64,000 bases of DNA from Corinectria fuckeliana (lineage: Eukaryota > Ascomycota > Sordariomycetes > Hypocreales > Nectriaceae): positions 248,001 to 312,000 of the forward strand of contig WPDH01000052.1 of assembly GCA_019137255.1 (NCBI GenBank). The letters run 5' to 3'. A model generated the notes under the pieces. The model worked only from the letters and a program-made list of their open reading frames with translations. It searched no databases and was not told where the DNA came from. Shown one piece after another: positions 22,056-32,309 of the stretch (position 1 is the stretch's first letter; every line of letters begins with the position of its first letter). Position numbers and translations under genes: made by a program.

Positions 22056-23639
22056 TTATACACATTTCCAGTCTTCGGTCCCGTTGGGATTGCCATTCCC
22101 CGTGTACATGTTCCGCAGAGGATACTTGCAATGCTTCCTCTCGAACGCCACCTTGTCCTTGTTTTCATCGGTGAATGCAGTGCCCAAGACGTAGTCGGGC
22201 GCAATGCCTTTCTCGACCCACTGGACCATGGCAGACAGGACGTTGCCCTCGGGCTCATCGCCAGCAAACCCTTCCGGCAGGTTGCCGATGTTGAAAGCGC
22301 CCGTCCCCCCACTGCAGTGCGCCATGCCTGAGATGCGGAAGTACCGGTAGAAGCTGTCTAGCTCCTCGGACCGAAGACCCATAGTGCGCGAGACATGGTT
22401 GTAGTACCGAGCCGAGTTGTCGCTCGAGATGATTGGGTCCTGAAGCCCGTGGTAGTGCAGAATCTTGGCCCCACGATCCCTGACCTTGGACAGATTCCCG
22501 TTCCATGTATCAATGCCAAAGGTGTCGACCTTCTTTGCCGCCTCGATATCGTCCAGAGTCAACTCGGGTCCCCACGAAGGATCGTCGTAGATGACATAAC
22601 GCCACCAGTCAATGCTGTACTGGAATGGAATTCCCGACCAGAAGATATATGTGGAATCCGCGCCAGGCTGTAGTCGAGGGTACAGCATGGTGCCTGCGGC
22701 ATCGTAAAGAGGGAAAAATACATCTCGAACGACACGTGCCTGGGTTTTCGTGAGGCAGTTCTGTTTCTTGCTCTTGCCGCAGATCAAGGTCTCGGGGCGG
22801 TACTGGCAAAGATCCGGGTCCTCGATGATACCATCCAGATGACCGTCGAGCCCGTCGCATTGCTCGATGACGTCCTTTACCACCAGGGCCCACTGATCAC
22901 TTGTAAGGAACGTCGATGCTCCAGGAGGGCCGGTTATGGAGTAGAAGCGACCAGACCAGGCTTGGAGATTGCCGAAGTCGATTGCCGGTGCTCCAGCGAC
23001 GATTCCATCAAAGTCTTCCGGGAAATCCTGGGCCTCCTTGAAGCCTTGCCGCCCACCGGTTGAGCAGCCGAGATAATAGGATTTCGTGTGCTTCTTCCCG
23101 TAAAAGGCCTTGGTAATCTTCTTGCCCACGACTACGCCGGTGTGGAGCGCGCGGTATGCAAAGTCCTCGAGGACCTCGCGGTTCTTGTAAAAGGGCAGGC
23201 CGGTGTTTCCGTCGTGACCGTTGTTGGTTCCGACGGCAGCAAACCCCTTAGATGCAACGTAGGCCAGGTCGGTGAATGCGATGCAGCCACCAAGACCACC
23301 GTTCCCAACGCTCAAGAAGCGACCAGACCAGTTGAGAGGTAGCCAGGTCTCGAGGGTGATGCCGCTGTTGTTGGAGGTGCCCTTGTATAACCTCACCCGG
23401 CAAAGGTCGAAATCGAGCGCCGAATCGAACCCGGGACACGTCTCGTGGGTTGACGGCGCAGTAAGGTTGGAGCCAGCCCTGACCAGCTCGGTGAGGTTGA
23501 CCTTGGTGTTCTGAAGCTGGCCCGCTAGGGTAATGGCAAGTCCTTCGCACTTCTTGGCGGAGCTGTTGTTCGTGCGGCTGCATTCTGCTCCCTGTGTTGC
23601 AGCCAACAGGCCCAAGAGCGAGACGCGAAGCAACTTCAT
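22056..23639 (-). CDS. faeB: Feruloyl esterase B (tannase/feruloyl esterase family), secreted
   Basis: Releases ferulic and related hydroxycinnamic acids from arabinoxylan and pectin; secreted. Single exon, 527 residues, from the ATG at 23639. A signal peptide (MKLLRVSLLGLLAATQG) is followed by the mature enzyme. The nucleophile serine is residue 193 in GCSTGGRQG, the family's CS-D-HC arrangement. The acid is probably the Asp in HYHGLQDPIIS. The histidine is in ISGMAHCSGG, with the neighbouring cysteine pairing with the one beside the serine. Several N-glycosylation sequons are present. A TATAAATA box (23722-23729) lies about 85 bases upstream. It neighbours a dead acetylxylan esterase and a GH11 xylanase, which fits a xylan-degradation locus. 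The fae versus tannase specificity cannot be fixed from sequence alone. Confidence 0.92.
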   Translation of the reverse strand: MKLLRVSLLGLLAATQGAECSRTNNSSAKKCEGLAITLAGQLQNTKVNLTELVRAGSNLTAPSTHETCPGFDSALDFDLCRVRLYKGTSNNSGITLETWLPLNWSGRFLSVGNGGLGGCIAFTDLAYVASKGFAAVGTNNGHDGNTGLPFYKNREVLEDFAYRALHTGVVVGKKITKAFYGKKHTKSYYLGCSTGGRQGFKEAQDFPEDFDGIVAGAPAIDFGNLQAWSGRFYSITGPPGASTFLTSDQWALVVKDVIEQCDGLDGHLDGIIEDPDLCQYRPETLICGKSKKQNCLTKTQARVVRDVFFPLYDAAGTMLYPRLQPGADSTYIFWSGIPFQYSIDWWRYVIYDDPSWGPELTLDDIEAAKKVDTFGIDTWNGNLSKVRDRGAKILHYHGLQDPIISSDNSARYYNHVSRTMGLRSEELDSFYRYFRISGMAHCSGGTGAFNIGNLPEGFAGDEPEGNVLSAMVQWVEKGIAPDYVLGTAFTDENKDKVAFERKHCKYPLRNMYTGNGNPNGTEDWKCV

Positions 23640-25239
23640 TGGAGGAGACGGACAAGCCAGATGCCAGTTCTGGTAAGGTAAGCTGAAGTCAGAGACTTCT
23701 TGATTTACGTGCAAGGGACTCTATTTATATTGGACATGTTTGTTCATCTTACTTACGGACCCAACGTGTCCTTGGCAGTCAACAACATGCCAGGCAGCTA
23801 GGTCGAGGTACTATTGTAAGCATCCCACACAGTCGGTACCTCTGGCCTGCAGCCTCAGCTTCCTCGGCGATGCACCAACCAAATTGTGGAAAATGGGGCG
23901 AGTCAGTCGGCATCATGTTCGGGAGCAGGGGTTAATCGTCTCGGTTTTACGAGGTACCTCGTATTTGCCAGTGCTCTATTGAACCTCGGCTCGCCGTTAC
24001 ATAAGCTGCATCTTACGTTTTGAGAAGCTGAATCCTGGGGTGGAGATGTCCCCTCTCCTATTAACCCGAGGCAAACGGCGGGGAGAGACTTTATCCCATC
24101 TTTTTTACTTCTACCCGTTTTCACGATATGGTGTGCTTTTCTCGATATGGTGTGGAGCATGTCGTCGTCCCACAAGCTTTGTCAATCTTCACTCACGGTG
24201 TGCAGGGGATTGAGCAGCTATCACCACAAACCTCACCAGAACCTCAACAGTAGCCTGATTTACCAAACGTTAATACAACAAAGCTCGTGTAACCTCGTTC
24301 AGTTCACACGCAACCTTTGTTAACGTTGGTGCCGATCCTATGTGCCGATACTAAAAAGGCAAGGCTCCGTCGCCTCTCCCGCACATCGCATCGCTCAAAG
24401 AAAATCCTAGCAATTAGTAACATGACGGGATACTCGGAGCACTGAGAGTCTCCATACCTATGATCAGGTTAGCGATTAACAAGTCGGAACGTCTGGCGAG
24501 GAAGCTCCTTATTGTAGTCTACGTGAAAAGTGTACATACTCAGCGGAGCTCCAAGGACAAGCGCGCCACCTCCTTCATATGCGAAGTTGCTTTCTAGTAA
24601 CTCCTGTTATGTTCTAGACTATTAAGGGGATTTCAGCTAAGTTGTCCACTCGCCGGCACCCAACATTGCATTCTTCGTTTTTGGGCTCCATTTTCTGTAG
24701 GCCTAATAGGTTTACTCGCCGGTTCAGGCCTTGATGTGCTCTCATATTTATCAAGTGCTACACTGCGCAAACTGCAGCCTCGTTACTGATTCACAATTTG
24801 TAAACGACGGGTGCTGCCTCAACTCCTGCCTTTGCCTTTAACATGAATGTGCAGAACGACTTATATAAGTGAATCGATGGGTTGAGCCACGGGCGCATGC
24901 TTGACATGGTAGATGATCCAATTTCGTCTCCAGTTGCTACCGAAACGAATTGGGGTTTTAATGAACTGGGTCTTGCGAAAGAGGTATTTCTTTAGCAACC
25001 CACGACAAAAGGCTTCAGTTCTGAAATAGTATTGGTTATTAGTAGGGATGGTGAGGATGGAGGTGATAAAGAGGGGTAAGACGAGTTGCAATGATGTTTA
25101 GGGATATCCACTCAAATAGGATATGACTCCGTCAATGACCGCTACACCAAAAGTCAAGGCACCTTGCTCTTGGGCAGGTCATATCTCCTATAATAGGTGG
25201 TCACCCACCAGCAGACTCAGTTGCTCCAGAAAACCAATG
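23640..25239. other. Promoter of feruloyl esterase and intergenic region
   Basis: Contains the TATAAATA box at 23722-23729 and a 14-base perfect palindrome ACGAGGTACCTCGT at 23949-23962. From 24180 to 25240 I see no gene; a 76-codon minus frame near 24861-25091 has no motif. Confidence 0.6.
23722..23729 (-). promoter_or_regulatory. TATA box of the feruloyl esterase gene
   Basis: TATAAATA on the minus strand, 83-90 bases before the start codon at 23639. Confidence 0.65.
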
Positions 25240-25887
25240 CCAGTGGTTATTGGAGAATGGAAAACGCTGACTACGCACTGGGCCCTGCATGTCCCAACTT
25301 CATAAGGAAGACCATATATACCAACAGTTTCCCATTCAAATGGCAGTCTTGATCATGTTCACCACAGAGGCTGTGAGAGGAATAGCAGTGTTGTGCAAGC
25401 CTTGGCCAGGGTCGCCGCCTCCACACAAAGCAATGTCCATGATTTGACCGCCCTGTGCCCAAACGGTTCAGAAATTGTATAACCGCAGAGTAGGCTTGGA
25501 GCGTTCTCATGCGAGTAGGCGAACAGTTCGCTTAATTGCGAGTATCCAACCATGATGGGCTTCATGATAGGGCTCTAGCTGTTGAAAGTTGATCGCGGTA
25601 GTAACAGCGTTCGTACCAGCTACCACAGAGCTGGCGTACCTTATAATCCCACAGCTGTTCTGGCCACGATCAGTAGGGTGCACAATGGCATCGGATGTCA
25701 CGCCTGCGTGCGCGTCGAGGATGGAGTTCACAACTGCCGCCGACGAGCCATAGTCCTGAGACATAATCGTCTCTCGGACACAAAATATGTGGATGCTTGG
25801 GCAGCTTTGTCTCTGTTCCAGTGCAGGCGCTGCAGAAACTAGGGCCTACGAAAAGAGCTAATATGCAATGACTTTTAGGTGAGGCAT
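25240..25887 (-). pseudogene. Decayed CE5 acetylxylan esterase (cutinase-like family)
   Basis: Read from an ATG at 25887, the sequence gives a signal peptide and propeptide broken by two TAG stops. It then gives ALEQRQSCPSIHIF and a clear CE5 block (QDYGSSAAVVNSILDAHAGV, then VAGTNAVTTAIN). A frameshift follows. The nucleophile elbow is present as PIMVGYSQ in one frame and GGQIMDIALCGGGDPGQG about 74 bases later in another. These two pieces flank what looks like an intron with an intact CTGAAC branch and CACAG acceptor, but its donor is TTAAGC where GTAAGC would be expected. Further on, VVNMIKTAI is followed by a TGA where the family has Trp. Live enzymes of this family remove acetyl groups from xylan. 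With at least five independent lesions it cannot make an active enzyme. It is divergent from the GH11 gene. Confidence 0.85.
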
Positions 25888-26921
25888 GGCTGCGGAGTTG
25901 TGAGTTCCAAGAAACAATACAGTAAAAGTGACTCGATTTGTTGGTTGTCTAACAGCTTGGATACTACTGATATCTATGTTTGAAGAATGCTCATTTTACC
26001 AGCTATCAAGCTTTCAGTGCTTTGCCTTATCACCATGGTTCAGCTCCGACTGTTCTGGTTCTTGTCCTTGTGCCCTTTCCAGCAACTATTAATTACTACC
26101 GACGACCATTACACCTCCAGCCTCTGCCTGCACATTGCCGAATGGTCGGACCAAAGGAGGCAAGTCACACTAGACAATATGATTTCGAGCGTTGGATAAG
26201 CGAAAGGCTTGTGGAGTTTCGGATGTCTAATCTAAAGCATCTCTCCAGCTTGCCAAGGCGTTCCCAGTTGGACATATAGCTACTAATGTGGCGAGGATGG
26301 CTCCTTGCAACCCCACACGGCAGCTTGCTTATGGTGCCATGATGGCATTTATGCAGATCTACAAAGTAAGTTGCTCTGCAGCAGAAAGGAAAAAGAAATT
26401 GCGAGCAGGGGCACATTGCCGAATCCGACACTGCGGGACGAATGCCTCCGCTCCGGAGGACCCTTAATCTACCGCATCGATGCCGATGGGTCCGAGAGAC
26501 TGATCCGGCAACGATCATCGAGGCTTTCTTCGCCCAGTCGGGTGTCGGGACCAAACGAAAGCTCGATATGCCTGTTTTCTTATGACTATATATTCGATGT
26601 GAATACACGATAATTAGGCTAAATGCGCTCATCCCGCCTAGTCCTGCTCCTCCCACATGGCTTGATTAGCTGGCATTGTCTAGGATCCGTTTTTGGCTCA
26701 CGGAGTGGAAGAATAGAGTGTCGTATCCTTGCTCGTGTCTCGGCTATTTCAGCCGTCTGCCGAAAAGACGTGATCTTGAGGGACTGCCTCTTGTTGCAAG
26801 AAATGACATAAAGCCTCAATGACGCCTCTTCGCTGGTGTTAGTTCAAGTCATTCCTCGAGCCCATCTCAGCGCACACAACCAACAGCCCCCTTTCAAGCA
26901 TACCATTTTCCCGTCTTCACC
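25888..26921. other. Shared promoter region of the dead acetylxylan esterase and the xylanase
   Basis: About 1 kb between two outward-facing hemicellulase genes. It contains a GGCTAAA box at 26617-26623 and a CGGCT...AGCCG inverted repeat at 26741-26755. Open frames at 25980-26280 have no motif and overlap frames on the other strand. Confidence 0.6.
26617..26623 (+). promoter_or_regulatory. XlnR/Xyr1-type GGCTAAA box upstream of the xylanase
   Basis: The heptamer GGCTAAA lies about 300 bases before the xylanase start. GGCTAA/GGCTAAA is the established binding word of the xylanase activator XlnR/Xyr1. A single copy could occur by chance, so the case rests on its position. Confidence 0.45.
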
Positions 26922-27593
26922 ATGTCCTCGCTGTCCAAGCTCGCAATGTGCCTCTCTGCCATCGCCGCGGCAGTCGCCCTGCCGCTCGATGCCGCCGAGG
27001 TGCGCCATCTCGCCCCGCGCGCCGGCACCCCGAGCAGCACGGGCTGGCACAACGGCTTCTACTACTCGTTCTGGACCGACGGCGGCGGCGACGTGACCTA
27101 CACCAACGGCGATGCCGGCTCGTACAGCGTCTCGTGGGCGGACGTTGGCAACTTCGTCGGGGGAAAGGGGTGGAACCCTGGAGCTGCGCGGACCATCACC
27201 TACTCCGGTTCCTTCAGCCCAAGCGGCAACGGCTACCTCGCCGTGTACGGCTGGACTACGGATCCGCTCATCGAGTACTACGTCGTTGAGTCGTACGGCA
27301 CCTACAACCCGGCATCGGCTGCCACCAAGATCGGCTCGGTTACGACCGACGGGGGAACCTACGACATCCTCAAGACCACTCGGGTCAACCAGCCTTCCAT
27401 TAACGGCACAGCCACCTTTGACCAGTACTGGTCCGTTCGCACCTCGAAGCGTGTCGGTGGCTCTGTCAACGTTGGCAACCATTTCAATGCCTGGTCCAGC
27501 CTTGGTTTGACTTTGGGATCCCACAACTACCAGATTGTTGCCACGGAGGGGTATCAAAGCAGTGGGTCGTCTTCCATCACAGTGTCGTCGTGA
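26922..27593 (+). CDS. Endo-1,4-beta-xylanase, glycoside hydrolase family 11, secreted
   Basis: Cuts the xylan backbone outside the cell. A single exon of 223 residues, without the intron I would expect in many fungal GH11 genes. A signal peptide of about 19 residues is followed by a short propeptide ending near HLAPRA. The catalytic jelly-roll has the family signatures NGFYYSFWTDGGGDVTY and PLIEYYVVESYGTY, with the nucleophile Glu118 in the latter. The acid/base Glu209 is in ATEGYQSSG. The length is typical for a single-domain GH11 with no carbohydrate-binding module. It lies divergent from the decayed acetylxylan esterase and near the feruloyl esterase. Codon use is strongly GC3-biased, suggesting high expression. 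Confidence 0.97.
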   Translation: MSSLSKLAMCLSAIAAAVALPLDAAEVRHLAPRAGTPSSTGWHNGFYYSFWTDGGGDVTYTNGDAGSYSVSWADVGNFVGGKGWNPGAARTITYSGSFSPSGNGYLAVYGWTTDPLIEYYVVESYGTYNPASAATKIGSVTTDGGTYDILKTTRVNQPSINGTATFDQYWSVRTSKRVGGSVNVGNHFNAWSSLGLTLGSHNYQIVATEGYQSSGSSSITVSS

Positions 27594-27862
27594 AGCTCAG
27601 TGTCTCGGAAGGGGACAGTCTTGATACATTTGCTCGGGGTCAACGTCAACTTGGTCAGAGTTGGTCTAGGTTGAGAGACTAGCTAGTTAGTTTTATAAGT
27701 CAATCTTTTGTTATAGTAGGTAGTTTACTAGACAGTCAGTCTAACTGCTGTCTTTATATCAATGATATATCCTCATCTGCCGCCCCTTCTCTGTATTTGC
27801 CACCCACGGTTGCGGCTGGTCTCCCTACAGTACAAAGGCTTATTACATGTTCCTACACAACC

Positions 27863-29615
27863 TTATATACAGCTTTGACCATTCAAGTCTCCTAAAACGA
27901 GGAACTTGCCGTCTGCGGAAAAGGTGAGCTGAGTAACTCGACCCAGACTTTCAAACTGTTCAAAGCCAGTCTTTGGGCCACTGTCTACCGCAATGGCATC
28001 CCGATCTGGCCAACACCAGATCTCCTTGCTCGTAATGACGTCTAGTACAGCCAAGCATCCTCTTCCGCCCATGTTGTTCTTGCTCGCCTCGCAGTATGCA
28101 ACGAGGCGGCAGTCCGGTGAAATACACGAGACCGTGTTCGGTATTTTGAAAGTCCGCGTCGAGTTCCACACAAGATCCCACACCAGGACGTACCGAAACG
28201 GCACCGCGGTGGGAGACAGGTGATGACTTGTGACACCTTGAGCATTGGACATGGGCACGACACGATAGCTCGCGGGAATCCAGATCGACACGACGAAGCT
28301 CCCGTATGTTGCTAGCTCACAGGGTAGTGCCGTGTCCAGTTCCCTGTGCTGGAAAGGCCTTGCTATCTTGTATGGCACACTCGAGAGGTCCCCGTTGCCG
28401 CGAACTTCCCATGCCGCCAGCAAAGTCTCCTCCTCGGGCGGCGGGTGCCCTGCACGTGTTTGCCGCGGGTCTGCAGCTGCAGCAAGCATGGGGCTTGTCG
28501 ATGATAGGGCGAGTTCCGGGTACTGAAGTGTAAACGGTAGATTGGCTTGCGTAGGTCGATGGTCTGCATCTTTGTGAATGGTTTCTTTCCTTGGGCGACG
28601 GTGTAGACGTCTATTGAGCTAGTTTGTCCGTGATACACGGCGAGTGTGCCGCGCCTAGTTTCGTAGGACTCAAACTGACATGCTGCCCAACGGTCTGCAT
28701 CATCAATCGATTGAAGGCATTGCTTATCAGTCCATCTCCAGATGTCGATTGAACGACCGAACCGCGTGGTTATGGCGATAAGGCCCGACGCTTCGGAGAG
28801 AATTGCGTGGCTTCTGATGAGATATTCTCGCGAGCGAGACTGCGCTTCCGTGTATGCAGAAAATTTGATAGTGCTCTGGATGGATGCATCTTCTATTGAC
28901 CAAACCTTGATGACATTTTTTCCGTGCTTGCTCGCGAGGACGGACGAGGTTGTGGACAAGTCCAGATAGTGAACGGCGTTCTTCTTCTTCTTCTTCTTCT
29001 CGGACTGAAAACTCCCCGACAGGACGACGGCTATCGGGGATCTTGCTCTTTTGGCCTCGCTTGGAAGTTCCGGAGGTGGGTAGGATGGGTGTTGCAGTTG
29101 CACAGGTGAGCCAACTGATGTTGAATTAGGTGCTGATGTGGCTCTCGAGGACTGGGAAAAGTGGCGTGTGTCCACGGATGATAACGAGTCTTGCGATGAG
29201 ACTCGCAGGGAACGCTTGGCCGGCGGTAGTGGTAGCGGCTTTGATGGCGGAGGATATATACTGCGGCCGGATACATATGACGATGCGTTGGATAGCCGTC
29301 TTTGCGAAGTTCGAGACTCTTGTCGAATGTTTGGCTGCGTGGATGTCCTTGGCCATTCCTCGGGAGAGAGTGCGTGGTATAGAAATGCGTCTTCCTTTTC
29401 CGCAGATCCAGAGGCAAAGATTTTCCTGGGCCGGTAGCGGCTGCTTGATGCTTGCGGATGACGGGGTAGGGAACCCCGTCAACAGAGCTTCAATTCCACC
29501 TCCTGACCCTTCATCCATGAAGGTCATGCTGTCTCGGGACGGCCCTGTAACCTTCAACAACACGCCCCGTAGATCATCCGGAACTAAACCCAAAGGCCGA
29601 AGCAAATGCAACAAT
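27863..29615 (-). pseudogene. Beta-propeller/WD40-like protein gene with apparent frameshifts
   Basis: Three successive minus-strand frames carry coherent protein. The first (29615 to about 29425) includes DDLRGVLLKVTGPSRDSMTF. The second (to about 28521) holds a Ser-rich disordered part, KIFASGSAEKEDAFLYHALS, then propeller-like strands such as VIKVWSIEDASIQ and SIDIWRWTDKQCLQS. The third runs to the stop at 27863 and ends VTQLTFSADGKFLVLGDLNG. The first join is at an AAAA run (29421-29424) where one extra A would restore the frame, although a 49-base GTTCCC..CAG intron could also explain it. The second join (about 28521) has no plausible intron and needs one added base. No in-frame ATG precedes the first frame, so a 5' exon may lie upstream of the acceptor-like ACATCAG. 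Function unknown. It may be an intact gene with assembly errors rather than a pseudogene. Confidence 0.6.
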
Positions 29616-29660
29616 AAGGACTGATGTCAAGGTTGTATCAAGAAAAAAACTTGTCTGCTC

Positions 29661-29689
29661 AGCATCACAGCATCACAGCATCACAGCAG
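29661..29689 (+). repeat. 8-base tandem repeat AGCATCAC x3
   Basis: Three perfect AGCATCAC units followed by a partial unit, just upstream of the beta-propeller-like gene on its strand. Confidence 0.85.
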
Positions 29690-30221
29690 CTAATTAGTGG
29701 AGAGTTCACGACGATCATTCATGTGGGGAAGAGGGGCCGTTTTGGGGGAATTCCGCAGCTTGGGAATTAATCTCTCCACTGCTCCACGGGGATTCGAGCT
29801 GCTCACCCCGCAGTGTGCCACGGCCCTGGAAACGAGTTGAAACGGCCCGAAAACCGCGTGGTTAGTGGTGTTGCTAGGCCGCTTCGGTGCCCATTGCGTC
29901 TTCGAGTTGCTATAGGGCGCAAGACCGCTGAGGCTAGTCTGCGGGGCTATGTCGGTGTCTCTGCCTATCATGTCCAACGGTTCTTCCAGGCCCCTTGTTT
30001 CTTCATTTCATAACGTGGTGACGACCACAGTATTGCTCTAGTTTGCGAGACCAACCAACCGCCGACTTTGGCCTTGCCTTCTTGCTGTCGACCGATGATA
30101 GCCGGGCCGTGAATCGAAGTTTCAAGACAACGACAGCTGCAACGCCACTCAGCCAACCACTTGAAATTCAACGCTACCACCCTCTTCTGGCGTCCATGGT
30201 CTTCAAGGCAGTGAAGTATTA
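29690..30221. other. Intergenic region, nothing recognised
   Basis: About 530 bases. A minus-strand frame of 95 codons (29690-29977) has no motif and no coding-like composition. Confidence 0.55.
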
Positions 30222-31339
30222 TCACCAATTGGCTTTGGAATACATCATGTGATATTCCAGAACCCCGACGGCAAAATCACCATGCTCAGCCATCACAGGC
30301 CGCATCTTCTCCCTGGTTCCATCTTCGTGAATCTGGTTGCCAACAAGTCGACAAACAATCTCGCGCATCGCTGTATCTGTCGGGGGTGTGCAGCGATAGA
30401 GTTCGTCGACGAGCTCTGGGAAGCGTTCGGTTCTTGTCCATATGTACTCTACTTCCCGGTAAAACCGATCTCTGGCTAGAAGTCTCAATGCGGGAACGTC
30501 GAATTTGTCTGCCATGATGTACAGTCGGAGATGTATAAACATGTCAGTCTCCCCATCGGCCAGTCTTGTGCCCAGGTCGTCGTCAGCATTGGAGTCGGTG
30601 CCGAGGTTCCGTTCCTCGTCGAACTCGTTGTACTCCTCCGCGGGTTCCTTGTCTTCGGGTGGTGTGATCGGACATGGAGGAAAGTATTCTTCATCTGGCG
30701 CTGGTATGTCATCGGTTGGCGTGGTAGATCTTCCTGTCACGACTATGCTTTGAGCGGGTGCCAAAGGCTTTGCGGGGACACGGTATGTCTGCTTCTCAGG
30801 ATCCTCAGAAGACCCCTCAAGTATGACACCAGGAGGGTTTTCTAAAGACTCCAATATTTCTTCCGGGGTAATCATGGCAATACTCGACGGGTTTCCCTCG
30901 TTCAAGGCCAAACTGTCGGTATATGATCCCGTATAAAGGAACTCAAGAAAGCGTTGGAGTATATCCGGGTCGTCTTCTGGCAGGTCGATGATTTGAGACG
31001 CAGCTTCCTGAAAGGGGAAAAAGGTCAACAATCAGAATTACTACAGTAGAGAGTACCACGAGACACCAAGTCACCAACCTTGAAGTCAACAGTGAAGGCT
31101 CGATCAAAGAACGAGGATTGGCTGCAGACAATAGCTCGATGCCCTTTGAACTCACGTCCGCCACAGCGAATGATCATGTCTGAGAACTTCTCATTTTGCA
31201 AAAGCTTAGAGAGCGAGGCATGGATTGAGGTGCTGCACAGGCTCTCGATGGCATCGAGCTCTTTGTCTCGATAGTCACTGCCTACTGAAGACGACGGCCG
31301 ACCCTCATTCGTCACCCTTGCCTGCTTTTCGGTGGCCAT
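30222..31339 (-). CDS. BTB/POZ domain protein
   Basis: Two exons, 31339-31079 and 31007-30222, separated by a 71-base intron (GTTGGT donor, TTTCAG acceptor), in phase 0; 348 residues. The BTB/POZ fold starts near residue 45 with LSKLLQNEKFSDMIIRCGGR and continues through HRAIVCSQSSFFDRAF. The exon junction falls inside the domain, before IIDLPEDDPDILQRFLEFLY. An acidic Pro/Glu-rich insertion separates the domain from the later LRLYIMADKFDVPALRLLAR helices, as in many fungal BTB proteins. Such proteins act as dimerising adaptors, some with cullin-3. No partner domain (Kelch, zinc finger) is present. The ATG at 31339 sits in a near-ideal context (GCCATGG read from the complement). Confidence 0.9.
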
Positions 31340-32309
31340 GGCTTCGTCGACGTTCCAGGAGAGCGCAGGTGTTAAGTGTTATCGTTCAAGGATCAAAGAA
31401 GGGGGACATGCATTGACCAAGAATTTGGCGGAACCTCTTATCGAGGCTGCGGTTCATTGCACTGTAGGGTGTAAATGAATGAATCTTTTTATAGGAAAGC
31501 CTGCCTTTCGATAGCCGCTGTCAAACTTTCTGCAGATTTCTCAAGGCGAACCATGAAGGAAAACATGATTAAAACCAAACTAACATTGCCAAGCACCAAG
31601 ATATCAGAACTCACACACACAATCGATAGCCCGAGATGTCAAGTTGAATCGGGCGTTGGCCCAAAACCCACACAGTGCCACATTAGCAAACGGTGGAAAT
31701 CGCGGATATTTGCAAAATTGCATACCTTGTCGTACTAGTCGAGTGATTAAGTGCATAAGTAGCCTACTACTGTAGTATCCCGTCTACATAGCTGCGATCT
31801 GAGATAAGATAAGACAGTATTGACAGGCAGCATAATAGCTTTCTACCCGCCCGGGCATTACAATGGTAAACCGCGCGTTTCTTCGCATATCGTACTTTGT
31901 ATACGACACACGAAAGAGATTACATGCCGCACACTAATATGGCTGAGCCGGAATTATGCACTCATACGTAAGTAGAGGCAGCAGCATAATCGGGGCCGTC
32001 ACTCTAGCCCCGTTTCGGCACCGAGAGACAATCTCGACTTCACCGGACCGTTGGCTTGTTCCATTAAGTAAGTTGTTATTGAATTTTCGGACACTGGGCA
32101 ACGTCAGAGTTCGAAAAAGCCAACCGAATTCACTCATCTCAGCCACTGACGTGTACCTCCAAGACCCGCTGTAAGCTCAGGAGTGTACGTTACCAGCTCC
32201 GTGATTCAAGTACGGCATCAATCCATCCTGGGTCATAACAATCGAGAGCGTTGGATGCCTTGCTAAACAACCAAAGCATATTCATCCCGATAACCAGACA
32301 CCTTTCACC
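31340..32309. other. Divergent intergenic region, nothing recognised
   Basis: About 970 bases, A+T-rich between 31480 and 31960, with no supported gene. Confidence 0.55.

Noticed and set aside
26844..27557. 237-residue minus-strand frame opposite the xylanase
   Set aside because: Antisense of the GH11 coding region, whose catalytic residues are clear on the plus strand.
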